64,000 nt of DNA from Pyropia yezoensis (Eukaryota > Rhodophyta > Bangiophyceae > Bangiales > Bangiaceae), in assembly GCA_009829735.1 (NCBI GenBank), contig CM020620.1, positions 16,217,186-16,281,185 on the forward strand, given 5' to 3'. Positions 53,492 to 64,000 of the stretch are shown here, piece after piece; within the stretch, counting starts at the first letter, position 1, and each line of letters opens with the position of its first letter. Below the pieces are notes generated by a model. The model did not search any database. It worked only from the letters and a program-made list of their open reading frames with translations, and was not told where the DNA came from. Position numbers and translations under genes: made by a program.

Positions 53492-54855
53492 TATGTACAG
53501 TATGTAGTGGCTTTCTGCTTCTGCAGTGTGTCGACGCCCCCCCCCCCCCCCCCCCCCCTTCCTTGCGCCCCTGCCATTCCCTCCTTTGCCGACGCCCCCC
53601 TCCCTCGGGTGACTAGGTACCCCCCCCCCCCTACCCGTCTTCCAAGCTTCTCCCCCCCCCCCCCCCTTGCCCCGGTGTGCCACCCCCCCTCGCCCCGGTG
53701 TGCCACCCCCCCCTTGCCCTGGTTTGCCACCCTCCCTTTCCGCATCTGCCAAACAACAACCTCCCTCCGCCGCAGGCACCGGTGGCAAGGGTATCAGCCG
53801 TCGGCCGTCGGGGGTCGTGGCGGGTCCGCCCCCCCCCCCCCCCCCCCTTCCCCTGCACAGTCGACTTTGAGGGTGGGGGGGAGAAACGTTTTGCCTCCCC
53901 ACCTGTCGTTGCAAAGCGACCGTGGGGGGGGGGGGGGGGTGTGTGTGGAGAGGGGCGCCCCGCTGCGCACACGACCGCGTGAAGCGCGTGAGGGCCGCTA
54001 CGAGCTGCACATGCACACCCCCCTCGCACCCTGAGCGGCGGGAGGATGAGGGAGGGGGGGGGGGGGGGCGGGGCGGCGGCGGGTCGATGCCGTTGGCGGC
54101 GGCGGTGAGCGAGAAACCGCCAGAGCGTCAGTCCCCTCCCATGGCCGCCACCGGCTGCCACCTGTCTTCCCCCCCCGCCCCCCCATCCCCCCCCCCCCGC
54201 CCCCCACCCCCCACCTCCCTCTTGCCACAGCTGCCGCGGTGCGCCACGCGCCGATGACGGCACGGCCGCCGCCGCGTGCGCGTGGGCACCGCCGCGTGCG
54301 TGGCCGCGGCGCCGGGGAAGGGGTGGGGCGGGGTGGGGTGGGGAGGGGTGGGGTGGGGGGGGGGGGGGGTGGGCGGCCCGCGGCGGCAGCGCGCGCCGCC
54401 CCCACCCGGCCGGCCAGGCGGCTGCGTGGCCGGCCGCCCGCGCGACCGCGTCGCCGCCTCCCGCGGCAGCGGCGGCGGCGGCGGCGGCGGTGGCGGTGGC
54501 GGTGGCGGTGGCGGTGGCGGTGGCCAGCGGCGACGGCGGCGGCGGCAGGCGGCAGGCGGCGGCGGCAGGCGGCAGGCGGCAGGCGGCAGGCGGTAGCAGT
54601 GGCAGGCGGTGGGTACAAGAGCGCCGCCGTGGGGGGGGGGGAATGACGGGAGGGGGGTGGCCACCCAACCCGCACGCCTCCACCGGCACCCGTACCGCTA
54701 CGCACCCCTCCCCGGCCGCACCGCCAACACCCCCCCACCACCGCGGGGCTGCTCTGTGGGAAGCGATTGCCCCCGCCCTCCCTCCCCGGCCTCAACCACC
54801 CCCTTGCTCCTTCCTCTGTTGACGTACCCCCCCCCTCCCCCCCCCTCTTCCAACC
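53492..54855. other. Homopolymer and microsatellite region upstream of CHRD copy 2
   Basis: C runs at 53538-53558, 53620-53665 and 53829-53847, G runs at 53925-53938 and 54054-54068, (ggcggt)n at 54470-54520, and a 7-bp ggcaggc repeat at 54545-54600. The long frames in all registers come from these. The promoter of the CHRD gene presumably lies in the last 200 bp. Confidence 0.55.
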
Positions 54856-55941
54856 ATGAAGGCGTATGCCCCCGTGGTCGCCGCCGCCGCCGCCGCCGCC
54901 GCCGTTGCGCTCACCGCCGTGGTGAGCGCCCCACTGGTGGCCGCCACCGACGCCGCCACCGCCGCCGCCGCCGCCGCGACCGGCCGCTCCACCGGCAGCG
55001 CGGTGGTGTTCAAGGCGCCCCTGTCGGGTGCCGCCGAGGTGCCGCCCGTCGAGTCGGCCGCCGCCGGGGTGGTGCTGGCGCTCCTCTCCGACGCCGTCCA
55101 CCTGTCCGTGGCGTGGTCCTTTTCGGGCCTCCCCACCCCCGTGGACCTGGGCGTGGGCATCCACCTCCACGAGGCCCCCGCGGGGGCCAACGGGCCCATC
55201 CTCGTGCCGCTCACCGACGACGCGATGCTCACGGCGGGTGGCACGGGCGGCTGCGGGTGGGCCAAGGTTGCGCTCAACGCGAGCCAGGCAGAGGCGCTCG
55301 TCGCGGGCAACCTCTACCTGAACGTCCACACCGAGGGCAACCCGGGGGGGGCCCTGCGGGGGCAGCTGCGGCAGGCCGTTTCTGCCGCCATTGAGGCGGC
55401 CGGCCCCGCCGCCGCCGGCGCCGACCTGCCCGAGGTGACCGCCCCCGCTGCGGACGTTGACGACGACGGCGGCGTGGCTGTGGGCGCCACCGACGGCCCG
55501 TCGGTGGGGGGCGACGAGCCGGCCGGCTTCTTCCCCTCGGCGGAGGAGCCCGACGCGTCGCCCGCGCCCGCGGCCGCCGACGGGGGCGACGAGGATGCCG
55601 GCTTTGAGGGCAACGACGAGGGCGACGACTTTGGCGGCGGCGCCCCGGACGGTGGCGCCGACGGCGGCGACGGCCTGGACGATGATGCCGTCGCCGGGGG
55701 GGGCAACCTGGCGGGCGGCCAGACGGCGCCCCCCGTGGCGGCCGACGGTGGCGACGACGACGACAATGACGACGATGATGACGATGACGACACCGCCGCG
55801 CCGACCGTGTCGCCGACCGTGGCGGCCGACGCGGAGGGGGCTGACGCGGGTGGGGCGGCGGGGGGGGACGGCGCGTCGGGGCCCTACCCGGACGCTGACG
55901 CCGCGCCGACGCCGTACGTGGTGCGGGTGGAGCGGGCGTAA
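54856..55941 (+). CDS. Secreted CHRD-domain protein with an acidic tail, copy 2
   Basis: The protein has 361 residues, start ACCATGAAG. Residues 1-35 are a signal peptide (MKAYAPVVAAAAAAAAVALT). The CHRD domain runs about 45-175: GSAVVFKAPLSGAAEVPPV, VAWSFSGLPTPVD, GIHLHEAPAGANGP, and LYLNVHTEGNPGGALRGQL. The rest is acidic and Gly/Ala-rich, with an Asp run (DDDDNDDDDDDDD), ending TPYVVRVERA. The tail could bind cations or remain disordered outside the cell; this is inference. It is the intact paralogue of the gene at 31377-32657. Homology continues past the stop to at least 56150 (CGCCGCAAGCGCATGAACG matches the complement of 31172-31190). Confidence 0.88.
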   Translation: MKAYAPVVAAAAAAAAVALTAVVSAPLVAATDAATAAAAAATGRSTGSAVVFKAPLSGAAEVPPVESAAAGVVLALLSDAVHLSVAWSFSGLPTPVDLGVGIHLHEAPAGANGPILVPLTDDAMLTAGGTGGCGWAKVALNASQAEALVAGNLYLNVHTEGNPGGALRGQLRQAVSAAIEAAGPAAAGADLPEVTAPAADVDDDGGVAVGATDGPSVGGDEPAGFFPSAEEPDASPAPAAADGGDEDAGFEGNDEGDDFGGGAPDGGADGGDGLDDDAVAGGGNLAGGQTAPPVAADGGDDDDNDDDDDDDDTAAPTVSPTVAADAEGADAGGAAGGDGASGPYPDADAAPTPYVVRVERA

Positions 55942-56886
55942 AGCGGCTACGGGTTGGGGCGGGGGGGGGAGGATTGGGGGGGGGGAGTGGCTGTGGCCGT
56001 CTGACGGCTACGTCATGGGATGAGCTGCGTGGGGAGGGGGGGAGGGGTGTGGGGGAGAGGGGTGAGTGCGGCCGCCGGCTGGTGGCCGTCCACGACCAGA
56101 GTGGAAAGAAAACGACACGCCGCAAGCGCATGAACGCCACGGGCCCCCCTTCTCGCTGCGGAGCTCCACAGCGCGCCGCGGTACAGCGCTCAGCAAACAT
56201 GAGGGGCGTCGCGGTCGCCACTCTTGGCATGGCGACGTGGGCGGGCGGCCCCCCCTGGCACCGCTGCCACCCTCCCCCCCCCTCCCCACCAGCAGCGGCA
56301 GCAGTGCCCGCCCCCCCCCCCCACCACCTCGACAGCGTTGGCGCCAAGAAGCCCATTCTTCCCTGCCGCCCTCGGCCGCGCCAACCGTGGCGGTGTGTGG
56401 ATGGGGGAAGGACCCTGCCATGGGTAACCGCAACCCCCCCCTCCGCCTATTGCCATGGAGGCAGTTGAAAACATCACATGACACGTCTTGACCTTGCACC
56501 ACAAACGCACGCTGAACTGTCATGGACCCTCCCACCGCGGGGTGCACACGCGGCGCACACGCGCCGCCGCGGCGCTGCCGCCCGCCACGGTGGATGTCGC
56601 GCGCACTCTTCACGCCCCCGTCTTTACAACAGCCACCACGGCCAATCACCTCCACGGTGGGTGTGTGGCCGCCCGCCGTCGTACGACAGCGCCGCACGCA
56701 CCCCCCCCCCCCCCCCCCCCCAGCCCGGCGCCCTATTCCCTCCTTACCGCACCATATATACTGCGCGCGCCGGCCACGCGCGCGCGCGCGCCCACGCCCA
56801 TCCTATCCCCGCCCACCCCCCTTCTGAGGACGGGCTGGACTACCGCCTCGCACCCCCCCCGCCGCCACCCAATCCCCGGCAGGCAT
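55942..56886. other. 3' flank of CHRD copy 2, convergent with the next gene
   Basis: The first 200 bp are homologous to the CHRD copy 1 flank. The remainder has C runs (56270-56285, 56701-56720) and a (gc)n/cgcgcg tract near 56780. No gene is supported. Confidence 0.5.
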
Positions 56887-57011
56887 TCAAAACTTAACCC
56901 ACAGCGACGGCGTCGTCAGCAGCTGCAGGGCGCCCAGCTTGGGCACCCCCACCCACGGGAAGCGGCGGACGAGGACGTCCGCGTCGAGGGCGGCGAGGCC
57001 CGCCTCGCGGT

Positions 57012-57055
<44 letters not shown>

Positions 57056-57813
57056 TCCCCGCCTCCCCCCCCCCCCTCCCCGTCGTGCGGGGCGGTAGCG
57101 GCGAGGACGGCGGCGACGGCGGTAAAGTGGATGAGGCGGATGCCGCCAATGACGTTGAGGCCCGGCAGGAGGGCCCACCACCAGGTCAGCGACGGCGGCG
57201 CGCCCGCCCCCCGCAGCACCCCATTGACCGCCGTGTACAGCCGCAGCTGGGCGCCCACAATCCACGCCAGCCCCGCGGCGGCGGCGGCGGCGGCGAGCGC
57301 GTCGCCGCCCACCAGGCCGTCAATGCCGCCGCCGAGGCCCACCGCCGGCAGCCAGCCGGGGGCGGTGACGCCCACCACAAACGGGCCAAGCGACAGGGCG
57401 CCGCCGGGGCCGCCGCCCGTCGACGACACCAGCTCCTCCTCCGTGCAATACTTGTACCAGCCGTACCAGGCGAGACCCGTCGCGAGCGACCACACCGCCA
57501 CGGTGGACAGGGGGCGCGCGCGGAGGCCACCCCCCGACGGCGTCGTTGTCAGCGCCGTGTCCACCACCGCCGGCGGCGGGGGCGAGCGCGGGGGGGGGGG
57601 GGCGGCGGTTGCCACCACCGGCGCCCCCACCGCCCCCTGTCCCACCGCCGGTCGCCGCCGGCGGGGGGTGGCCACCCCCACCCCGCCACGGCCGTGGCGG
57701 GGGTGGAGGCGGAGGGGGAGGCGGGGACGAGGGCAGGGCGCCGCGGGGGAGGGGCCGCCCAGCAGCCGCCGGGTGGCCGCCGCGGGCACGGCAAACGCCG
57801 TGGCGCCCATCAT
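56887..57813 (-). CDS. Probable plastid multipass membrane protein, unknown function
   Basis: The protein has 308 residues from the ATG at 57813 (MMGATAFAVPAAATRRLLGG), whose Ser/Arg/Pro-rich first 80 residues look like a transit peptide; the frame is open further upstream without support. About four hydrophobic segments follow: LSTVAVWSLATGLAWYGWYK (then YCTEEEL), LGPFVVGVTAPGWLPAVGLG, AGLAWIVGAQLRLYTAVNGVL, and LTWWWALLPGLNVIGGIRLI running into FTAVAAVLA. A poly-Ala tract precedes a conserved-looking C-terminus (FPWVGVPKLGALQLLTTPS). No family is recognised. Plastid envelope or thylakoid location is inferred. Confidence 0.65.
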
Positions 57814-58991
57814 GGCGCGCTGCCGCCGGCTGTGGGCCCAGCAGGGAAGCGGGACGGGGTGGCGGGGTGGCGGGCCGGCGGGGGCCGCGCAGAGGAGCCC
57901 CCACACTGCCGAGCGGGATGGGGATGCCGGTTGCCGGCTCGGGAGGGTTTGCCGGGGAAGAGCGCCGCCGGGGCAATGCGGTCTGTGGGGGAGGGCTCTG
58001 CGGAGCGGGAGGGGGAGCCCCAGCTGCGAGGTGCGGCTGCGGCAGCTGGCAGCGGAGTGGCCGTGTGTGGCTGTCGGCGTGCCTACCAACTGTGTGTGGC
58101 GGACGGCGGCCGAGAGTGGCCTTGACCATGATGAAAACTTGGCAGGCTGGAGGATGGTTGAAAATATTCTCGAAAGCGGGTGAGACACGTGCAGTACATT
58201 GAGTCACGGGCATACATTCTCAAAATCGGGCATGAGTTGTCAACTTTCTGACACAGAAGAACAGAAAGCTCATCGATACAAGGCGATTTTCTCAGAACGT
58301 GCGCATAGTACCTACGCTAAAAGAATACGCGCGTAATACGCTTGTTTTAAGTACGCTTGGCAACCCCTGATACCTACGTGGCGGTTTACTATAGAAGACT
58401 CATTTTTTTGCGCAACCAAGTTTCTCGTTTTCTCATAACAGTCGATGCAGCTCGACGAGCTCGTGCTGTTCATGCTCTTTGCTCTCCACCTCCTCGTCTT
58501 GGCTGTCTCTCACTGCCGCTTCTGTGAGAAAAAAGAAAGTCACGTACGTTCCAACGGACAACAGGAAAGTGCCGAGTACTATAGGGTTCAGGAAGGCTAC
58601 TTCCGAAGACATCGGTTGAATTCACGGTACAGTACTGGCGTGCGCGCCATACACATCAGTCTACAACTTTGCCATCTGCTCTGTGCTTTCTCTGTGCAGA
58701 GAGTGTTTCTTTCTGCGACGAACAGCACCCAGGCGGCCCCATGTTCGTCGTCGTCCGACACTCAGCATCATTGATTCGCTCACAGTGCACCGCTGGCCCA
58801 GCTTAATCGCGGTCCAGGTGTTTCCATTGGCTCCATGAGCTGGTCGACTTTACAAGCTCTTTCCTTACAGTCTATTGGGCTTTTGTCGTTCGTAGCTCCA
58901 AGAGAATAGACGCACACAGAAAAAAAAAACGGACCCTCTTACTCCCCTCGGTCTCCTCTGCAAGCACGCATGTCGTGCATGTCTTGTAGTA
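57814..58991. other. Intergenic, falling G+C; one small ORF
   Basis: Low-G+C sequence borders the Tc1 element. A 109-codon plus frame (58445-58774) starts MQLDELVLFMLFALHLLVLA, a hydrophobic signal- or anchor-like start, then polar sequence without a domain; it may be chance. Two imperfect copies of a 22-bp motif (attctcgaaagcgggtgag and attctcaaaatcgggcatgag) lie at 58167 and 58215. Confidence 0.35.
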
Positions 58992-60333
58992 CAGTCACCT
59001 AGCAATTTTATCCGCACACCTGAAAAGTCTAATCCGTACAAATCCAATTGCCCCAGCAGCACCATCGTTTCCCAGTGATGTGCTCGTCAGTACTTGGTGC
59101 TGGCACCATCCGCCGCCAACACGCCCTGCACTCGGCGAGGCATCGACTCCACGAGCTCCTTGAAGAAGGACTCAGGGATCGCCTCCCACTCCTCGCAGAG
59201 CGCTGAGAAGAGCTCGTCCTTGGTCTTGGGTGCGCTCGTGCGCAGTCGCAGGCGGCGCTCCAGCTCTGCCCACGCGTTCTCAATCGGGTTCAGGTCCGGG
59301 CTCTGCCCCACCCAAGGAAGAACGCGCAGACCAAGCGCCTCCTTGACGTCCTTAGACACCTTCGCCGTGTGGCACGGCGCCAGGTCCTCCTGCAACCACG
59401 CCGCCTCTGGCGCGCCATAGTCGGCGCATATCTGGTGGGCCACACGGTTTTCCAGGACAGCAGCATAGGAAGAAGCGTTCATGGAACCGACGCAGCGCAC
59501 CAGGGGGGTTCGGCCTCGCGCCGAGAAGCCTCCCCAGACCATCACGCTCTGGCGCCCGCTCTTAAACGTAGGGCGCAGACGACGGCTGTCGTAGCGCTCG
59601 CCATTGCGCCGCCAAACGCGCGATGCGCTGACGTCCCGCACGACGAAGGAGCTCTCGTCGGTGAAAAGCACTGAAGCCCACTCCACAGTCCAGCCCTTCC
59701 TCTCGGTGGCCCACACCAGACGCTTGGCCTTGTTCGCGTTCGAGAGGAAGGGTTTCTTGGCGGCCACACGCGAGTTGAAACCCATGGCTTTGACGGCTCT
59801 GCGGACCGTCCAGATGGACACAGGCCCCTTGTTGGGACCCCCAGCGGCGCGGGTGCGCGTGTTGTTGACCTTTTCCGTCAGGGAGGCCAAACAAGAGAAA
59901 CCGTCTGTGTCGACCGCCCGCCTGAGCGTACGGAGCTCCCGGTCGGACAGGGCTTTGGGACGCCCTCGCTTGTCTGGACGAGCACGGGTGGCCGCCGTGC
60001 GAGCAGCTTGAGCCGCGTAGGCGATGGTGCTTCTGGAACGCCCCAGCGCTGTACCGACGGTGGCCAGGGACTTGCCCTGTTTCAGCATGCGCTGGATGAC
60101 CTCGCGCTCGGCGACGGACAGCGGACGACGCTTTGAGCCCGCCATGGTGCTTGGTGCCCTCAGTCTCAACCTGGGGGACGAGCTGGGCGCCGCTGAAGTA
60201 GGAGCACGCCGTAGCGCTGTGGCACCAAGTCGGGCCGAATGCGGCAATCTGGTGCCACGAGAGGGGTTCGGGCACCAGATTGGGGACCGTCGAACGGTGG
60301 CACAATTGTGCGGATAAAATTGCTAGGTGACTG
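58992..60333 (-). mobile_element. Apparently intact Tc1/mariner transposon, 1342 bp
   Basis: 27-bp perfect terminal inverted repeats (beginning CAGTCACCTAGC; 58992-59018 and 60307-60333) are flanked by TA on both sides (58990-58991 and 60334-60335). A single transposase ORF fills most of the interior. Perfect ends, clean target duplication and an unbroken ORF suggest a recent insertion. Its G+C is closer to a typical gene than the surrounding low-G+C sequence. Confidence 0.95.
59087..60145 (-). CDS. Tc1-type DD34E transposase
   Basis: The protein has 352 residues from the ATG at 60145 (MAGSKRRPLS); an upstream in-frame GTG start would add 34 residues. A helix-turn-helix region, SVAEREVIQRMLKQGKSLAT followed by GTALGRSRSTIAYAAQAA, binds the TIR ends. 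A second DNA-binding part and the RNase-H-like catalytic domain follow. The three acidic residues are Asp in LFTDESSF, Asp in LQEDLAPCHTAK and Glu in QSPDLNPIENAW, with exactly 34 residues between the second Asp and the Glu, the Tc1 spacing. No frameshift or stop interrupts it, so activity is plausible. Confidence 0.95.
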   Translation of the reverse strand: MAGSKRRPLSVAEREVIQRMLKQGKSLATVGTALGRSRSTIAYAAQAARTAATRARPDKRGRPKALSDRELRTLRRAVDTDGFSCLASLTEKVNNTRTRAAGGPNKGPVSIWTVRRAVKAMGFNSRVAAKKPFLSNANKAKRLVWATERKGWTVEWASVLFTDESSFVVRDVSASRVWRRNGERYDSRRLRPTFKSGRQSVMVWGGFSARGRTPLVRCVGSMNASSYAAVLENRVAHQICADYGAPEAAWLQEDLAPCHTAKVSKDVKEALGLRVLPWVGQSPDLNPIENAWAELERRLRLRTSAPKTKDELFSALCEEWEAIPESFFKELVESMPRRVQGVLAADGASTKY

Positions 60334-60494
60334 TACACAAGCACCTTGAATGTCATCGAGAATGGTCGACATTTAGCCCAGGCTAGCTAACAAGTCAAGG
60401 TCAAGGCTGTGAGAATGCCTGGATGTCACGCAACAGAGACTCTCCTGCCCTTGTGCAGCATACACCTACGCCCTCACTGGTAGCCAGGCGCCGT

Positions 60495-61835
60495 CTACAA
60501 GAACACGCCCGACACCCACGGCGACGCCCCTCCCCCCGTCCAGGGATTGATCACCGGCGCGCGCGGGCTGGCGCTCCGCTTCAGCCAGCACTCCCCCGCC
60601 CGCGCGGAGCCGCCGTCAAAGCCAAACACGTACACATTGCACCCGTCTGTGGCACGGCAGGCCGCCGCGCACGCGCTGCAGTCGGACACGCGGGCGGCCG
60701 CGGCGTCGCCGCGCACCAGCACCGCCCCGTCCAGGTCGACACCCGCTCCCGCGGTGACCGTCGCCGCGGGACACCGCGCCGCCGCCGGGAGCACCCCCGA
60801 CACCCACCCCCCCGCCGACGGGGGCTTGACGTATGATCCCCCCACCCCGACGACGTGGCGGCGGAGCCAGCACTCCCGGTGCCGCCGCGGCACCGCCGCG
60901 TCGGCGGCGTACGCCCACGTGTCGCACAGCGGCGTCGCCGCGCACGCGGCCGCGCAGTCGCCACACGAGGGGAGGTGGTGCCCGTCGCCCCGCATGAGGT
61001 CGGCGCCCCCATACTCGGCCGCCTGCGCGTCGAGGCCCGCCGGGCACGCCGCGGGGTGCACTCGCAGCGTTGTCACGGCGGTCTTGGCGTTTTCCGAGTA
61101 CAGGTCCCCGCCGCACGTGACAAAGTAGTTGGCGACAAAGCGGCGGCCATCGTCCGCCGCGGTCACGGACGGCAGCATCAGCGTTGACGTGCCCGCCCGG
61201 AGGCCAGACCCGCTCTCCTGCTCCACCTTGTACCCGTCGGGCAGGGACTTGCGGTTGTGGAGCTCGGCGGCGACGACGCTCGTGCCGGGCGCCGACCACG
61301 GCCGGCTCACCACCCACGCCAGGCGGAGGGGGGCGCCAAGGGGCACCCACACAACCGCGGCTGGTGCTTTGGTGACGGTGCCTGCGTCCAGGTACGACTC
61401 CCACACGCTGTCCCGGGAGACCACCCCCGCAGACGCCGCGTCGCCGCGCACAATGACCTGGTAGCGGCAGCGGAGGTCGGCCGCGATAAACACGCCGTTG
61501 CCCTTTGTCGTGCACTCGTGGGTGGCGGTAAAGGTGGGCGTCGACGGCGCGTCGGGGACGTCTGCCTACGCCCACGACGGCGCGTTCACGACCGCCGACT
61601 GCCACACGTACGTGAGCGCCGACCCCGACGCCGAGACGGCCTCGACGGTGAGGGTGGAGGCGGTGCCGGCGGGCGCGCGCACCCACCCGTCGGGCTGGCG
61701 GGTGATGGTCACGTCGGCGGCGGCGGCACCGGCGGTGGCCGCAGCGTCGGCGGCACCGGCGGTGGCCACGGCGACGGCAACGGCGGCGGCGGCAGCGGCG
61801 GCGGCGATGGCCGCCCACCCCACCGGCCGGGTCAT
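60495..61835 (-). pseudogene. Secreted Ig-like/two-PAN-domain protein interrupted by one TAG
   Basis: A continuous 446-codon frame from the ATG at 61835 is broken only at codon 90 (TAG, 61566-61568). Before it: a signal peptide (AAIAAAAAAAAVAVAVATAG) and an Ig/PKD-like start, DVTITRQPDGWVRAPAG then TLTVEAVSASGSALTYVWQS. After it: ADVPDAPSTPTFTATHECTT, an Ig-like segment, then two tandem cysteine-rich PAN/apple-like repeats, each with C.DC.AAC...CD-type spacing, ECWL(R/K)R and a final W.SGV(L/F). PAN domains mediate protein or carbohydrate binding outside cells. The TAG could be a real nonsense change, an assembly error (for example CAG), or readthrough. Protein-like sequence on both sides argues for a recent event. 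Confidence 0.7.
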
Positions 61836-64000
61836 GGCGGTGGAGGGGTGGGGCGTGGGGGGGGAGGGGGGGGTGCGCGGAAGGAAGGGAGTCGGTCCAC
61901 ACCCGCCGAGCCGCCGCGGCCGCCGTCGCGCCACCGCTCGCCAGCCGCTATCTCGACGCTGCTGGTGAACGGCCGGTAGCGGGGGGGGTGGGCGTCCCGT
62001 CCTCCCCTAGTCCGCGGGCGGCGCGCCGCTATTTGACCCCTCGCCCCCCCCGCAGCAGCGCCGCGTCATCTTGCCGCGGTGGCATCCACCCCCACCTCCA
62101 GGAGAGGGGCAAAAGGGGGGGGGGTGCGGGGGGTTGGAGGAAGAGGCGACGAAGGGAAGACGGGGGCGGGAGGAAGGCGCGGCGCGCCCCCGGGGGGGGT
62201 GGGCGCTCGCCCTTGGGGGCAAGGACGAGCGGGCGCGCAGGCACGCGGGCGGGCGGGCGGGCGCCGCGGCGCTGTCAGGCCTGACGCGGCCACTGCCGGC
62301 CGGTCGGCCAGTGGCCCCCGGCGGGGGGTGCGCTCGAAGGCGCGCCCGCCGCCCCCTCCACGCCCATGCTCGTCAGCGCGGGGCGCGGCGTCCGCCCGGC
62401 CGCGGCGGTGGCGGCCCCGCCGGGTGCGGGCGCGCAGGCGTCAGCCGCAGGCAGGTACCCCGCCACCCTCCGCGGTGTCGACCGGCGGGGTGCCGCGGGG
62501 GGGGCGCCACCACCCCCCCTCCCGCGGCCGCGGGCGCTACCCCCTCGCGCGCCAGCGCGGCGACGGCGGCAGGGGGGGGGGCGCAGCCGCGGCCGCCCGA
62601 CCCGCATAGGGGCGCGGGGGGCGGCGCAGCGCCCGCGCCGCGCCGCCCCCTGCCGCTGGCAATCTAAAAACCGCGGCTGCCGCCCCGCTCCCCGCAGCCA
62701 CCCTGGTCGCCCGCCGGCGGCGCGGCGGCACAGCAGCGGCAGCCGCCGCTCCTGCCGGCAGCCGGCACCGCCGCTCCGGGGGGGGGCCTGGCGGGGGGGG
62801 GGGGGGGGGCGCAGGCCCCACCGCCACCGCCTCCCCGTGCCCCGTGCGCCGTCCATCCGCGGCCGCCTCGGCGGCCAACGCGCGGTGTGCGACGGCGGGA
62901 GGCGCCGGGGCCGGGAGGGGTGGGGGGGACCAGCCCGCCCGGGACGGTGGTGGTCGCAGCGGTGGCGGCGGTGGCGGCGGTGGCGGCGGCAGCAGCAGCA
63001 GTGGCGGTGGGTGGGGTGGTGGTGATTGTGGCAGTGGTGGCGCCTGGGGAGGGGTGTCACCGACGGCTGGGGGCTCATCGCCCTCCTGGGCGGCCGCCGC
63101 GTCCTTTCCATTTGACGTCGCCGCCGTGGTGGCGCCAGCGAGCGGCGGTGGCTGTGGCGGTGGTGGTGGCGTCGGCAGCGGCAGCGTCGTCTGCCGGAAC
63201 GCTGCAGCTCGGGGGTAGGGAGGGGGTGAGAGGGAGGCCCGCGGGGGCGCGGGTTGGTGGCTGCGGGTGCCGAGGCGGCTCAGAAGGGGTGCGAACTGGT
63301 CTGCGGCAGCAGCAGCGGCAGCGGCAGCAGCAGCGGCAGCGGCAGCGGCGGCGGCACGACCAGCGGCCGGTCATGGCTGCGTACCGTCTGTGACGGGCTG
63401 CTGGGCTGCAATGAGAACCCATCCCGTCCTGCCCAAACGACGACGTCTCCTGTCCGCTTCCTCCCGCGCCACGGAGGCGTCCGCGTCGGCCGCCAACCCC
63501 CGCCACCGGTATGACCAGGCCGCCTCTGGGCGGGAGGCAGCGATGCGGGTGGCGGCGCCGACGGCTGCCGCTGCGGCCGCGCCGTAGATCTATGTACTCG
63601 TCCGAGGGGTTGGCGGCGGGGGGGGGGGTGTGGGGGGGGGGGGTAGGAGCGGGGGGGACTCGCCGGACGCCGGCCCGGCCGCCGCTGCTGCCAGTCTTGC
63701 GGTGGCGACGGCGGCGGACGCGAAGAGATGGGGCGCCGCCGCCGATGCCAGTGGTGGGCCATCGGGAGAGGGGGGGGGGGGGGCGTTTGGTGAGAGGACA
63801 CCAAGCCGGTCGGACGCCACCGACGACGCAGGCAGCTGCTCGCCGCTCGGCGGCGCGACCACCCCCGTCGTCGCCGCAGCAGCGCACGGCTGGCCGGCAG
63901 TGCACACACTCGGCGTCGTTGCCCCCCTGTGACACCCGCCGTCACCGCCCCGTCTGTAGCCGCCGTCGCCGCCGTTGCCACCCCCGCCGCAGTCTCCGCG
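61836..64000. other. Extremely G+C-rich end of the window, coding undetermined
   Basis: Both strands carry open frames throughout because stops are rare at this base composition. Trinucleotide repeats (gcagcg at 63300-63360, ggc at 62955-63010) and G runs (62790-62808, 63770-63784) dominate. A few Ala-rich minus segments (about 62880-62540, 63900-63600) could be exons of a gene that continues past the edge, but nothing supports boundaries or a family. Confidence 0.35.

Overview
This is a eukaryotic nuclear window with extreme G+C content. Long pure C or G runs are scattered through it, the largest being 52 C, TT, 36 C at 35146-35235. Real genes are mostly one or two exons with consensus GT..AG introns, Kozak-like starts, and Ala- or Arg-rich signal or transit peptides. 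The best overall fit is a red alga, probably a bangiophyte of the Porphyra/Pyropia kind. This is inferred from the base composition, low intron density, a bacterial-type release factor 3 with a plastid-type leader, and a tRNA-Asp gene broken by insertions in the D- and T-loops, a style described for the red alga Cyanidioschyzon merolae. No rRNA or organelle gene fixes the species.

Layout, left to right. 1-9.9 kb: a repetitive Ala/Pro protein, a 74-bp satellite, a 57-bp tandem array, a 216-bp TA-flanked MITE, and a very G+C-rich minus-strand locus that looks like a HEAT/ARM-repeat protein. 10-15 kb: gene-poor, ending in a second, inverted array of the same 74-bp satellite. 15.9-20.6 kb: a BRCT fragment, then a large minus-strand ORF joining a Ulp1-type cysteine protease, a GIY-YIG endonuclease-like domain and a helicase-associated-like domain, followed in the same frame after one TAA by another 183 codons. 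22-30 kb is the dense housekeeping block: NAPE-PLD-like metallo-hydrolase (+), plastid-type RF3 (-), and secreted M13/neprilysin peptidase (+). 31-37 kb: a CHRD-domain gene abutting and opposing a glutathione S-transferase terminal exon, an Ala-rich coiled-coil ORF, two orphan exons of acetoacetyl-CoA synthetase, and long homopolymers. 38-46 kb: a second MITE copy, a secreted Cys-containing protein, an M20 ureide-type amidase, the disrupted tRNA-Asp, and a small plastid-type protein. 46-54 kb is lower in G+C and full of inverted repeats and small TIR elements. 54.8-61.8 kb: the second CHRD gene (an inverted duplicate of the first), a multipass plastid-type membrane protein, an apparently intact Tc1/mariner element, and a secreted two-PAN-domain protein broken by one in-frame TAG. 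From 61.9 kb to the end nothing can be called with confidence.

The genes do not form an operon or one pathway. They look like independent housekeeping and secreted-protein genes in a repeat-rich region. The most unusual items are the doubly interrupted tRNA-Asp, the Ulp1/GIY-YIG/HA fusion, the two inverted arrays of one satellite family, and the inverted CHRD duplication.
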